Shown here: positions 1 to 7,810 of the stretch, piece after piece
Layout of the letters: each line of letters opens with the position of its first letter
Numbering within the stretch: position 1 is the stretch's first letter
Assembly (NCBI GenBank): GCA_963732095.1
Contig: CAVSZA010000072.1
Coordinates: 124,001-188,000 of the forward strand
Source: AP-15 sp963732095
Lineage (GTDB): Bacteria > Pseudomonadota > Alphaproteobacteria > ATCC43930 > CGMCC-115725
Reading direction: 5' to 3'
Length of the DNA stretch: 64,000 nt
Program-made: the position numbers and the translations under genes
Notes under the pieces: generated by a model
Database searches by the model: none
The model's input: the letters and a program-made list of their open reading frames with translations, nothing else
What the model was told of the DNA's origin: nothing

Positions 1-1071
1 GGGCCGGCCGGCCGCGAGATAACACACGCTGCGATCGCTGAACCATCCGCTGTTGGGTCGAACGTAAATATCCTTTGCGACTGTGAGCTCGCCGCGCGAA
101 CGGGCGATGAAGTTGCGGTAGGACCGCATGTCGGCCGAAATCGGGCGCGGATCGACGAGGCCCCAGCCGCCAGCAGCGACAACGGCGCGTACCCCATCAT
201 CGGGCGGCAGCATGGCCATACGAAAACAGGTATCTGGCCGGTGCCTCGGCAAGTCAAGAAATCGCAGAAAGTTCACGTGCTTTGACCAAACGTAGCTCGA
301 GCCGCCGTATTCGATGTTCTTGCCTTTGTTCTCCCAGGTCGCGATGGTCGTGAAGCAGCACGGCGCATCGTGGGATTCGGGCCACAAATCGACGTTAACG
401 GGAGGCCGGGTCGGGCGCCACGAAACACCGCATAACGGCACCGGACAGTCCTCGGACCCAAGATTCTCGCCGTAGGTGAAGAAATGAGTATGCGCATCCA
501 AATAGGCGCGCGATTCTCGGTCGGCAGTCGCGTATTTGAGTTGCTCGTACACGGGATCCGTATCGATCATGATCCTGACCGGGCAAGCGAGATGCTCATC
601 CCGCAATCGCGTCGCACCGCAGAGATTTATAATAGCATCTGCTCGTCGATAGAGCGCGCGCACCTGGCTCCGCGACAGGCCGTAATGCCTATCGTGAATT
701 GCGTCCCAATAGGACCAGCGCTGAGCGAACCCGTGTTCCTCCATCGCCTGCTTCAGACACCGAACATTGTAGTCACACGTCATGACGATGCTGTTTGCAC
801 GAGGGTCGAAGGGATTGGCGCCGCCATCCTCGACGTACCAGCATCGGTATCCGAGCCGTTCGAGTCCGACCAGGTAATGTATGGCCTGCCAGGCAATGCC
901 GGCGAGCGGCATCTGACCGGCGAAATGAAGAACGATGATGTCGCCGCGTTTCGTCACGATCGCATCCGCAAGCGGTTTCGGGTAATTCGTCGACAACGGT
1001 TGACGCGGCGGGTGATTTCCATCTGCGCCGTTGAATTTACGATATTGGTCGGGGAAAACCCCAAACCGCAT
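1..1071 (-). CDS. Glycosyltransferase-like protein, 3' end beyond window
   Basis: Reading the reverse strand gives one uninterrupted frame of about 357 codons running off the left edge. The N-terminal part has FAGQMPLAGIAWQAIHYLVG and WYVEDGGANPFDP. The C-terminal part ends in SRGELTVAKDIYVRPNSGWF followed by SDRSVCYLAAGRP. The GWFSDRS..YLAAGRP block is typical of a family annotated as glycosyltransferase family 1 proteins, so a role in glycan or glycolipid synthesis is inferred. I chose ATG at 1071; a GTG at 957 would remove a poorly conserved-looking 38-residue leader and is equally possible. The 3' end is outside the window, so the acceptor-binding C-terminus cannot be judged. It is divergent from the TerB-like gene with a gap of about 40 bases. 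Confidence 0.75.
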   Translation of the reverse strand, partial: MRFGVFPDQYRKFNGADGNHPPRQPLSTNYPKPLADAIVTKRGDIIVLHFAGQMPLAGIAWQAIHYLVGLERLGYRCWYVEDGGANPFDPRANSIVMTCDYNVRCLKQAMEEHGFAQRWSYWDAIHDRHYGLSRSQVRALYRRADAIINLCGATRLRDEHLACPVRIMIDTDPVYEQLKYATADRESRAYLDAHTHFFTYGENLGSEDCPVPLCGVSWRPTRPPVNVDLWPESHDAPCCFTTIATWENKGKNIEYGGSSYVWSKHVNFLRFLDLPRHRPDTCFRMAMLPPDDGVRAVVAAGGWGLVDPRPISADMRSYRNFIARSRGELTVAKDIYVRPNSGWFSDRSVCYLAAGRP

Positions 1072-1109
1072 GGGGTTGCCGCGACGCGACCCGCGTGTTA
1101 CGCAAGGCG

Positions 1110-1583
1110 ATGATTGACAGCATCCGGGCGTGGATCAGCGGCAGTTTGCCGGATCACCGGAAGGAAACGGGCAGGCAGCAGGAGGCATTGCGGCTCGCCC
1201 TGGCGGCTCTGCTGGTTGAAGCGGCGAACAGCGACAACCAATTTGACGAGGCGGAGCGAGGCGTCATCGAGCGCTTGCTGGAAAGTCGCTTCAGCCTGTC
1301 TCGGTCCGATGCGGATGAGCTGCTCGCGGCCGGCGAGGCAGCGGCTTGCGAATCAGCCGAGCTGTTCCATTTCACCAGGATCATCAACGAGCGGCTCTCG
1401 TTCGAGGAGAGGGTGGAGCTCATAGAGATGCTTTGGGAAGTTGCCTATGCGGATGGGGTGCTCGACGAGTACGAGGACAGTCTGCTGCGCCGCGTCGGGG
1501 GACTGATCTATGTCCCGGACCGCGACCGCGGCGAGGCCCGCCGGCGTGTGCTGAAACGGCTCGGCCTCGACCAGACGACCTGA
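1110..1583 (+). CDS. TerB-family protein
   Basis: This 157-residue acidic, all-helical protein has the two-repeat layout of the TerB fold: ALAALLVEAANSDNQFDEAE near residue 33 and EMLWEVAYADGVLDEYEDSL near residue 113. Each repeat carries the D-x-x-(F/V)-D-x-x-E acidic motif that binds metal in TerB relatives. The family is linked to tellurite or stress responses, but isolated copies like this one have no settled function. I start at ATG 1110 (MIDSIRAWIS), with AAGG a few bases upstream; an in-frame GTG at 1095 is less likely. It is followed after about 60 bases by fdxA in the same direction. Cytoplasmic, no membrane segment. Confidence 0.8.
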   Translation: MIDSIRAWISGSLPDHRKETGRQQEALRLALAALLVEAANSDNQFDEAERGVIERLLESRFSLSRSDADELLAAGEAAACESAELFHFTRIINERLSFEERVELIEMLWEVAYADGVLDEYEDSLLRRVGGLIYVPDRDRGEARRRVLKRLGLDQTT

Positions 1584-1646
1584 TCCGTCCGACCTGATCT
1601 GTCTCTAGCGGAAGACGCCCGAAGTTCAGGAGAAGAATTGAAGACC

Positions 1647-1982
1647 ATGACCTACGTTGTCACCGAAGCCTGCATCCGTTGCAAATATATGGATTGCGTG
1701 GAGGTTTGCCCTGTCGACTGCTTCTACGAGGGGGAGAACATGCTGGTAATCCACCCCGACGAGTGTATCGATTGTGGGGTGTGCGAGCCGGAATGCCCGG
1801 TCGAAGCGATCATTCCCGATAGCGAGCCGCCGGCCGAGCGATGGCTCGAACTCAACCGCCAATACGCGGCGAGCTGGCCGAATATTACGCGCAAGAAGCC
1901 CTTCCCGGAGGATGCCGACGATTTCAAGGAGGAAACCGACAAGTTCGACAAATACTTCAGCCCTAATCCCGGCGGACGCTGA
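1647..1982 (+). CDS. fdxA: 7Fe ferredoxin FdxA
   Basis: The 111-residue product begins MTYVVTEACIRCKYMDCVEV and carries the two cluster motifs of 7Fe ferredoxins: C-x2-C-x4-C-x3-CP around residues 9-21, and CIDCGVCEPECPVEAI around residues 40-55. One 3Fe-4S and one 4Fe-4S cluster are expected. It is a small soluble electron carrier; the long acidic C-terminal tail (DADDFKEETDKFDKYF) is usual for alphaproteobacterial FdxA. I start at ATG 1647, the family's normal start, with AGGAG at 1629-1633; an upstream in-frame TTG at 1638 is disfavoured. Location just before carD matches the arrangement common in alphaproteobacteria. Confidence 0.93.
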   Translation: MTYVVTEACIRCKYMDCVEVCPVDCFYEGENMLVIHPDECIDCGVCEPECPVEAIIPDSEPPAERWLELNRQYAASWPNITRKKPFPEDADDFKEETDKFDKYFSPNPGGR

Positions 1983-2204
1983 GGGTGGCATAGCCACATC
2001 CGGCTCAGCCGCGGATTTGCGAAGCGGATATGCGCCCACCGGCTGGCATGAGGCCCTTTTTCATGGTATTGTCATCGTGGTGCTGTTGCCTGTTGACCGT
2101 GCGTGCCGCACTCCCCAACGAGTTGCGGGTGTGACCGTCGCCCAGTCTAGCGACCAACTGAAGCGTCCCGGCAGCGCCAAGTGGGTCGATTGTGAGAGAC
2201 GGAT

Positions 2205-2702
2205 ATGAATTCCGAGAAGCCTCCCTTTGTCGCCGGTGATCTCGTCGTCTATCCGACCCATGGGGTCGGCAAAATAGTCGCAATCGAGACGCAGGAGATC
2301 TCCGGTTACACCCTCAGCGTGTTTGTGGTCCATTTCGACAAGGACCGGATGACCCTGCGCGTGCCTCTCGCCAAAGCCAAGGTGTCCGGCCTGCGACGGT
2401 TGTCCAGCCAGAAAGAAATGGACGCCGCGCTTGCGAAACTGCGTGGGCGATCTCGCGCCAAACGCACGATGTGGAGCCGCCGCGCTCAGGAATACCAGGC
2501 GAAGATCGCCTCCGGAGATCCTGGTTCCATCGCCGAGGTGGTTCGCGATCTTTTTCGTAACACGGGCCAGCCGGAGCAATCCTACAGCGAACGGCAGATC
2601 TATCAGTCGGCTCTCGACCGCCTAGTGCGCGAGTTTGCCGCCGTCGAACGCATCGACGAGACCACTGCAACCCAGCGGGTCGAACAATTGCTGACCGCCT
2701 AA
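2205..2702 (+). CDS. carD: CarD-family transcription regulator
   Basis: The 165-residue protein opens with the RNA-polymerase-interaction (Tudor-like) domain: FVAGDLVVYPTHGVGKIVAI, then VVHFDKDRMTLRVPLAKA. A helical DNA-contacting C-terminal half follows, with the conserved RSRAKRTMWSRRAQEYQAKI and SGDPGSIAEVVRDLFRN. CarD/CdnL proteins bind the RNA polymerase beta subunit and stabilise open promoter complexes, notably at rRNA and other growth promoters. Length and both domains are normal. The 220-base gap after fdxA is long enough for its own promoter; I could not identify -35/-10 boxes with confidence. Confidence 0.94.
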   Translation: MNSEKPPFVAGDLVVYPTHGVGKIVAIETQEISGYTLSVFVVHFDKDRMTLRVPLAKAKVSGLRRLSSQKEMDAALAKLRGRSRAKRTMWSRRAQEYQAKIASGDPGSIAEVVRDLFRNTGQPEQSYSERQIYQSALDRLVREFAAVERIDETTATQRVEQLLTA

Positions 2703-2715
2703 GCGCTCGAGGGTG

Positions 2716-3549
2716 ATGAAGTCCGCGCTGGATCGCGGCGCAGGAGCATCGAGGCCGGACGCAAGATTTGCCAGGTTGCAGGCCGCCCGGCGGGTCTGGA
2801 CGATCGCCGTCATTGACGGTGAGGCGCGGCGCCTGGCCCACCTGCACGACGCGATTAGCGAACGGTTCCAGGTGGGCGACCGGGTCGTCTATCTCGGCAA
2901 TTATGTCGGGCGTGGCGGCGCGGTCTTGGCGACCATCGAGGAGCTTCTCGACTTTCGGCGCCGCGTTCTCGGACGCTCGGGAGGAGCCGCCTGCGATGTC
3001 GTCTTTCTGCGCGGGACGCAGGACGAGATGTGGCAAAAGCTGCTGCAGCTCCAGTTTGCGCCCAATCCGGGAGAGCTCCTCCATTGGCTGGTCCGAGCGG
3101 GCATGGAACCGATAATTCGGGCCTATGGCGGTGACCTGCGGCAAGGGTTCGCGGCGTGCCGCGACGGCGCCCGCACAATCACCCGATGGACCGGCGCCCT
3201 GCGTAGCGCCATGAATGCGACGCCGGGTCATACTGCGCTGTTCGCGGCCTTGCGCCACGCCGCGTTCACCGAGGATGGCGGTCTTCTCTTCGTCCACGCT
3301 GCGGTCGAGCCGGCGCGGCCGCTCTCCGAGCAACGAGACGCCTTCTGGTGGGGGCGTGCGGACATCCTCGAATTGAAAGAGCCGTTCGCGGGTTTCAGGC
3401 GTATCGTCAGGGGCGTCGACCGGGACCGGCGCGGTCTCGTCGAACGCGAGTTTGCGGTGTCTGTCGACGGCGGCGCCGGTCAGGGCGGCAGGTTGATTGC
3501 TGCCTGCTTCGGGCTCGACGGCGCCGTTGTCGACATCGCCGAGGCGTGA
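2716..3549 (+). CDS. Metallophosphoesterase-fold protein with degenerate metal site
   Basis: The protein (277 residues from ATG 2716; GTG 2713 is an alternative) follows the PPP serine/threonine phosphatase layout: TIAVIDGEARRLAHLHDAI near residue 28, GDRVVYLGNYVGRGG near 53, VVFLRGTQDEMW near 94, and LLFVHAAVEPARPLSEQ near 196. In active enzymes these would be GD(I/V)HG, GDY(I/V)DRG, RGNHE and VHAG. Here the usual Asp, Asn and His ligands read differently (DGEA, LGNY, RGTQDE). The fold is recognisable but a standard two-metal active site is not, so catalysis is doubtful. It follows carD by 14 bases and is probably co-transcribed. Confidence 0.72.
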   Translation: MKSALDRGAGASRPDARFARLQAARRVWTIAVIDGEARRLAHLHDAISERFQVGDRVVYLGNYVGRGGAVLATIEELLDFRRRVLGRSGGAACDVVFLRGTQDEMWQKLLQLQFAPNPGELLHWLVRAGMEPIIRAYGGDLRQGFAACRDGARTITRWTGALRSAMNATPGHTALFAALRHAAFTEDGGLLFVHAAVEPARPLSEQRDAFWWGRADILELKEPFAGFRRIVRGVDRDRRGLVEREFAVSVDGGAGQGGRLIAACFGLDGAVVDIAEA

Positions 3550-3596
3550 TGCGCCGGTGAGTTTCGGGTGAGGGACTCCCGCGTTTCGAACGGCGG

Positions 3597-3695
3597 CGCG
3601 ACTCCCCTCACCCTCCCGGCCCCACGGATCAAGTCCGTGGGGCGAAGGCTCACGCGCGGCCAGACCCCTCCTTCTCCCCCCAAGCGGGCGGAGAG
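3597..3695. repeat. Dispersed palindromic repeat, family A
   Basis: The gap before the reductase gene contains the CCCTCACCCTCCC..CTCTCCCCCC..GGAGAG arrangement seen at several other places here. Within it, CCCCACGGA (3620-3628) and TCCGTGGGG (3634-3642) form a perfect 9-bp hairpin with loop TCAAG. This is probably a REP-like extragenic palindrome; it may also end transcription of the upstream operon. No coding is evident. Confidence 0.6.
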
Positions 3696-3785
3696 AGGCA
3701 GTGCAATACTCCAAGAAGCCTGCGCATCCAAGGCGAACTCGACATATAAGTCGGAGACCGCAGCCGGGCGGGAACGGAGGTTGAA

Positions 3786-4709
3786 ATGCGCATCGCGGTG
3801 ATCGGCGCCGGCGGCATTGGCGGGCCCTATGGCGCCTCGCTCGCCAAGGCCGGGGCGGATGTGACCTTTGTCGCGCGCGGCGCCCATCTCGCGGCATTGC
3901 GCGAGAACGGGCTGCGTATCGAGGGGGATCGCGGCGAAACCCACATCCGGCCGGCACACGCTACCGACAACCTCGCCGAGATCGGCATCGTCGACATCGT
4001 TCTGTGCTGTGTCAAATTATGGGACCTCGAAGTTGTCGCCGAGCAGATCCGGCCGATCGTCGCGCCGCAGACCGCGGTCATCCCGCTGCAGAACGGCGTC
4101 GACGCCGGTGAGCGAATGGTTCGTATTCTCGGGGATGCGGCGGTTATGGGCGGCGTGGCATTCGTCACCGGTACGATCATTGCCCCCGGCGTGATCCGCC
4201 AGACCGGCACCTATCAGCGGATGACCTTCGGCGAGCTCGATGGCCGGATCAGCGAGCGGGGCCAGCGCCTAGGGGATCTCTGCGAGGCTGCTGGGTTCGA
4301 GGGCGTGCTGAGCCCGGATATCATGGTCCCGGTTTGGGAAAAGTTTATCGGACTGGTCCCCCTGAGCGGGCTCAATGCGCTAACCAGGCTGGCGCTGGGA
4401 AAGTGGCGCGATGATCCCGACCTCTGGGCCCTCGGTGAAGCAGCGTTGCGCGAAACCGTCGCCGTCGGCCTTGCCCAGGGTGTCAGGCTGCCGGCTGACT
4501 GCATCGACCAGACCCTCGCGCTGATGCGCTCGATGCCGGCGCACCATATGACCTCGATGGGGAACGACCTGATCCGCGGGAACCGGCTGGAACTGCCCTG
4601 GTTTGCCGGCAAGGTGGTCGAGCTCGGCCGCCGTCACGACATTAAAACGCCGGTGAATGGTTTTATTTATGCGGCTCTGAAGCCCTATGTTCACGGGGCT
4701 CCGACCTGA
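3786..4709 (+). CDS. 2-dehydropantoate 2-reductase family protein
   Basis: This 307-residue protein starts with the Rossmann motif MRIAVIGAGGIGGPYGASLA, continues with DIVLCCVKLWDLEVVAEQI (the CxK segment typical of ketopantoate reductase) and PLQNGVDAGERM (the QNG motif). Its C-terminal helical domain includes KFIGLVPLSGLNALTRL and HHMTSMGNDLIRGNRLEL, where the SM-x-D..G....E residues that hold ketopantoate are present. The known reaction is NADPH reduction of 2-dehydropantoate to pantoate in coenzyme A synthesis. Paralogues with other substrates are common, so I leave the gene symbol blank. AACGGAGG is 5-6 bases upstream of the ATG. Confidence 0.85.
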   Translation: MRIAVIGAGGIGGPYGASLAKAGADVTFVARGAHLAALRENGLRIEGDRGETHIRPAHATDNLAEIGIVDIVLCCVKLWDLEVVAEQIRPIVAPQTAVIPLQNGVDAGERMVRILGDAAVMGGVAFVTGTIIAPGVIRQTGTYQRMTFGELDGRISERGQRLGDLCEAAGFEGVLSPDIMVPVWEKFIGLVPLSGLNALTRLALGKWRDDPDLWALGEAALRETVAVGLAQGVRLPADCIDQTLALMRSMPAHHMTSMGNDLIRGNRLELPWFAGKVVELGRRHDIKTPVNGFIYAALKPYVHGAPT

Positions 4710-4920
4710 GAGAACGACGGCGTTCGGGTCGGCATTCGCTTGTAAAGACCACTTGCGCAAATCTGCAGCCGCCCTTAACTAAGGCCCGTCGACCCGTTTG
4801 GGTTCGGCTTTCCGGCCTGCGTTCCTGTGCGATCGTCCGACCGTGTCTTCCGAGCCAATCGATGTCCGATGCGCTGCGCGCTCGCGTGGCGTCCTAGAAT
4901 GCTAATTGGAGTTACTGCTG

Positions 4921-5127
4921 ATGGCGACCGGTACGGTCAAATGGTTCAATGCGCAAAAGGGGTATGGGTTCATCCAGCCTGAAAACGGCGGCGCTGACGT
5001 GTTCGTTCACATCTCGGCGGTCGAACGCGCCGGGATGGACAATCTGCGTGAAGGTCAGAAGCTCAACTATGAGCTGGAGCAGGGCCAGCGGGGCCGGGTC
5101 TCTGCTGTGAATTTGCGCGCGGTCTGA
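4921..5127 (+). CDS. cspA: Cold-shock domain protein
   Basis: The 68-residue product is a single cold-shock domain: TGTVKWFNAQKGYGFIQPEN carries RNP1 (KGYGFI), and DVFVHISAVERAG carries RNP2 (VFVHIS). Such proteins bind single-stranded nucleic acids and melt RNA structure. I start at ATG 4921 with GGAG at 4908-4911; the longer frame from 4906 adds MELLL and lacks a good site. The roughly 200-base gap upstream is long for this region and would fit a structured cold-shock leader, which I infer only from length. A strong hairpin terminator follows the stop. Confidence 0.93.
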   Translation: MATGTVKWFNAQKGYGFIQPENGGADVFVHISAVERAGMDNLREGQKLNYELEQGQRGRVSAVNLRAV

Positions 5128-5145
5128 ACCGGGCGGGTATCTGCG

Positions 5146-5174
5146 GGGGCGCCTAAACCGGCGCCCCTTTCTTT
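5146..5174 (+). terminator. Intrinsic terminator after cspA
   Basis: GGGGCGCC at 5146-5153 pairs perfectly with GGCGCCCC at 5160-5167 across loop TAAACC, followed by TTTCTTT at 5168-5174. It sits between the cspA stop and the infA ribosome-binding site, so it likely limits read-through and leaves infA with partial or separate transcription. Confidence 0.82.
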
Positions 5175-5190
5175 CCTCCAGGAGATCTCT

Positions 5191-5460
5191 TTGGCTAAGG
5201 AAGATTTGATCGAGTTTGAAGGTACAGTACTCGAGCTGCTTCCCGACGCACGCTTTCGTGTGAAGCTCGATAACGGGCACGAGACACTTGCCTATTCATC
5301 CGGCAGAATGAAGAAAAATCGAATACGAATACTTGCAGGTGATCGTGTCACGGTAGAAATGACCCCGTATGATCTTACCAAAGGCCGGATTAATTTCCGC
5401 CACAAGGACGAGCGGGCGGCACCGGCAATGTCGCCTCGTCCGCAATACCGCCGCCGCTGA
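5191..5460 (+). CDS. infA: Translation initiation factor IF-1
   Basis: The sequence MAKEDLIEFEGTVLELLPDA and GRMKKNRIRILAGDRVTVEM is the S1-like OB fold of IF-1, which binds the 30S A site during initiation. At 89 residues it is longer than the classic 72 because of a basic C-terminal tail (KDERAAPAMSPRPQYRRR), seen in alphaproteobacterial copies paired with cspA. The start is TTG at 5191, fixed by AGGAG at 5180-5184 and by alignment with MAKED. Another infA elsewhere in the genome is possible; this one lies directly downstream of cspA, which suggests a stress-linked role. Confidence 0.93.
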   Translation: MAKEDLIEFEGTVLELLPDARFRVKLDNGHETLAYSSGRMKKNRIRILAGDRVTVEMTPYDLTKGRINFRHKDERAAPAMSPRPQYRRR

Positions 5461-5609
5461 TTGGCAACAGTTGTCGATCGATCCGTCATCAGCGATGTGG
5501 CGACGGCATACCTCATCCGCCGAAACAGTTTGACATTTCTTTCGTCAAGCCCAATTTGGGGGTGTAGGTAAAAACGCAGCAATTGTTACAATAAGGCTAC
5601 AACGTCTCT

Positions 5610-7073
5610 ATGGATTTTTCTGAACTCGACCTTTCGCCTGAGGTTCTTCAGGCGGTTTCCGACGCCGGCTATACCAATCCCACTCCGATCCAGGAACAAG
5701 CGATCCCCCACGTAAAGCGTGGCCGGGACGTACTTGGTTGCGCCCAGACCGGAACAGGTAAAACGGCGAGCTTCGTACTGCCGATGGTCGATATGCTGGC
5801 CGCCGGCCGCGCCCGGGTGCGAATGCCGCGCTCGCTGATCCTCGAACCGACACGCGAACTGGCGACCCAAGTCGCCGCCTCCTTCGAACTCTATGGCAAG
5901 CATCACCGCCTGACGATGGCGCTCTTGATCGGCGGCGAAAGCTTTGTCGATCAGGAACGCAAGCTCGACCGCGGGGTCGATGTGTTGATCGCCACGCCGG
6001 GCCGCCTGCTCGATCTTTACGGGCGCGGCAAGATACTCCTCTCCGACGCTCGCATTCTGGTCATCGACGAGGCGGACCGGATGCTCGACATGGGCTTCAT
6101 CCCGGATGTCGAGCGGATCGTCGGCCTATTGCCCGAAACCCGCCAGACACTGTTCTTTTCGGCGACGATGCCGGCCGAGATCCGCAAGCTGGCAGACGCA
6201 TTCTTGCGCGACCCCGTGGAGGTCTCGGTGGCGCCACCGGCATCTCCGGCCGCGCTCGTCGTCCAGTCGCTCGCCGTTGTCGGTCCGCAAGACAAGCGCG
6301 AGGCGCTGCGCCGGCTGATCCGTTCGGAAGACGTCAAGAACGCCCTGATCTTCTGCAACCGCAAGCGCGATGTGGACATTCTGTTCCGTTCGCTGACCCG
6401 GCACGGATTCGACGCCGCGGCATTGCACGGCGACATGCCACAGCCAAAACGGACGGAAACCCTGGACCGCTTTCGGAACGGCGAAATCCGGCTTCTGGTG
6501 GCCAGCGACGTCGCCGCGCGCGGCTTGGACATCAAAGGCATGAGCCACGTCTTCTGTTTCGACGTGCCGATCCACGCCGAGGACTACGTTCACCGCATCG
6601 GCCGAACCGGACGCGCCGGCCTCGAGGGCAGGTCCTTCATGCTCGCCGCGCCGGAGGACGGCGATGCCGTCGCCGCGATCGTCAAATTGATCGGCAGGGA
6701 AATTCCGCCGATTTCCATCGAGGGGATCGAGGCAGCCGAACTCGAATACGGCGAGCGTCGCGCGCGCCGCGGGGCGCACCGGTCCGTCAAGTCCGATCGT
6801 CTCAAGTCCGATCGCCGCCGCACCCGAACCGATGCCGCCCCACGGCGAGAACCGGCCGAGCCCCGCGCGCCGCGGCGAGAGCGCCGGCCGAACGTAAAAG
6901 AGGCGCAGCAAGTCCTCTCCACATCAAACGTGACTTCGTTCCCGCGCGCGCCCGTCGCTCGCGTTCCGCGCCAGCCTGAGCGTCAACCGGAGCCGGATCG
7001 GCAAGTCGTCGGTTTTGGCGACCATCTGCCGGCCTTCCTCGCCCGGCCGCCACGGGTCGTCGCCCGTCCCTGA
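5610..7073 (+). CDS. DEAD-box RNA helicase
   Basis: A 487-residue RhlE-like helicase with all core motifs: Q motif (PTPIQEQAI), motif I AQTGTGKT near residue 47, PTRELA, TPGR, motif II DEAD near 147, SAT near 179, VASDVAARGLDI and HRIGRTGRAG near 330. The catalytic core ends near residue 370, followed by about 110 residues of basic, low-complexity tail rich in R, P and E that probably contacts RNA. It unwinds RNA duplexes using ATP, likely in ribosome assembly or mRNA turnover. Its position after cspA and infA fits a cold or stress RNA-remodelling set. No obvious strong ribosome-binding site precedes the ATG. Confidence 0.93.
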   Translation: MDFSELDLSPEVLQAVSDAGYTNPTPIQEQAIPHVKRGRDVLGCAQTGTGKTASFVLPMVDMLAAGRARVRMPRSLILEPTRELATQVAASFELYGKHHRLTMALLIGGESFVDQERKLDRGVDVLIATPGRLLDLYGRGKILLSDARILVIDEADRMLDMGFIPDVERIVGLLPETRQTLFFSATMPAEIRKLADAFLRDPVEVSVAPPASPAALVVQSLAVVGPQDKREALRRLIRSEDVKNALIFCNRKRDVDILFRSLTRHGFDAAALHGDMPQPKRTETLDRFRNGEIRLLVASDVAARGLDIKGMSHVFCFDVPIHAEDYVHRIGRTGRAGLEGRSFMLAAPEDGDAVAAIVKLIGREIPPISIEGIEAAELEYGERRARRGAHRSVKSDRLKSDRRRTRTDAAPRREPAEPRAPRRERRPNVKEAQQVLSTSNVTSFPRAPVARVPRQPERQPEPDRQVVGFGDHLPAFLARPPRVVARP

Positions 7074-7088
7074 GCTGTCGTCCAATCG

Positions 7089-7346
7089 ATGAAGACGATC
7101 TTCGTCATGGTCAAATGCGACCTGGGCAAGGCCTACACCGTTGCCGACGAGGCCGTTCTCAACATCGAGCAGGTGTCGGAGGTGTATTCGACCTCCGGGC
7201 AATTCGACCTGCTGATGAAGTGCTATCTTCCAGAGGCGGTCGATATCGGCCGTTTCGTGACCGAGCGGCTGCAGACCCTTCCCGGCGTAAAGGATACGTT
7301 TACAATCATCGCGTTCAAGGCATTCTCGGAAGATACTTCCGTTTAG
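7089..7346 (+). CDS. Stand-alone AsnC/Lrp ligand-binding domain protein
   Basis: The 85 residues correspond to the RAM/AsnC ligand-binding domain alone: FVMVKCDLGKAYTVADEAV, then VSEVYSTSGQFDLLMKCYLP and VKDTFTIIAFKAF. The DNA-binding helix-turn-helix of Lrp-type regulators is absent and there is no room for one. Stand-alone versions form oligomers that bind small ligands, often amino acids, and can modulate full-length partners. It lies 15 bases after the helicase and 14 bases before the Rieske gene, so an operon is likely. Confidence 0.85.
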   Translation: MKTIFVMVKCDLGKAYTVADEAVLNIEQVSEVYSTSGQFDLLMKCYLPEAVDIGRFVTERLQTLPGVKDTFTIIAFKAFSEDTSV

Positions 7347-7360
7347 CCCCTGGAGGTAAA

Positions 7361-7684
7361 ATGAGCGCGGACGAAACGGGCTGGATCCGGGCAGCCAACC
7401 GGCGAGACCTGGCCGAAGGCGAGCCGCTCGGCGTCGAGGTCGCGGGTCGTTCGATCGCTCTCTATGATGTTGACGGCAGCATTTTCGCGACCGACAACAT
7501 CTGCACTCACGCCTATGCCCGGCTGTCGGACGGCTGGCTCGACGGCGAGATGATCGAGTGCCCGCTGCATGCCGCCCGCTTTGACGTCCGCACCGGAAAG
7601 GTGCTCGACCCGCCGGCGACCGAGGATCTGAAAACCTACCCGGTGCGCGTCATCGACGGGGAGATCCAGGTCAAGCTCGACTGA
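7361..7684 (+). CDS. Rieske-type [2Fe-2S] ferredoxin
   Basis: The 107-residue protein is a single Rieske domain: DNICTHAYARLSDGW gives the C-x-H half and MIECPLHAARFDVRTG gives the C-x2-H half of the cluster site. Soluble Rieske ferredoxins deliver electrons to ring-hydroxylating or other oxygenases. The start ATG 7361 is fixed by GGAGG at 7352-7356; longer frames reaching upstream merge with another reading frame. It is not next to the oxygenase at 24.5 kb, so pairing with that enzyme is only a possibility. A large inverted repeat follows the stop. Confidence 0.9.
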   Translation: MSADETGWIRAANRRDLAEGEPLGVEVAGRSIALYDVDGSIFATDNICTHAYARLSDGWLDGEMIECPLHAARFDVRTGKVLDPPATEDLKTYPVRVIDGEIQVKLD

Positions 7685-7691
7685 AAGCGCG

Positions 7692-7784
7692 CCCCTCACC
7701 CCAACCCTCTCCCCGCAAGCGGGGCGAGGGAGCACGACAATAAATTCCCTCGCCCCGCTTGCGGGGAGAGGGCAGGGTGAGGGG
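7692..7784. repeat. Large inverted repeat (family A) between convergent genes
   Basis: A left arm of about 40 bases (7692-7731) and a right arm (7746-7784) are near-exact inverse copies, each with its own internal CCCCGCAAGCGGGG-type hairpin. The spacer is 14 bases. It lies between the convergent Rieske and alcohol dehydrogenase genes and could act as a bidirectional terminator. It is a double copy of the family A repeat found at 3.6, 25.9, 36.9, 51.4 and 57.5 kb. Confidence 0.8.
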
Positions 7785-7810
7785 CGGCAAGCGAAGGACC
7801 CTGCTCGATT

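Noticed and set aside
484..1113. 209-codon plus-strand frame
   Set aside because: It is antisense to the glycosyltransferase frame on the minus strand, which has recognisable motifs; this one has none.
2314..3957. 547-codon minus-strand frame
   Set aside because: It spans carD, the phosphatase-like gene and a repeat in antisense, and is Arg/Pro-rich without any domain.
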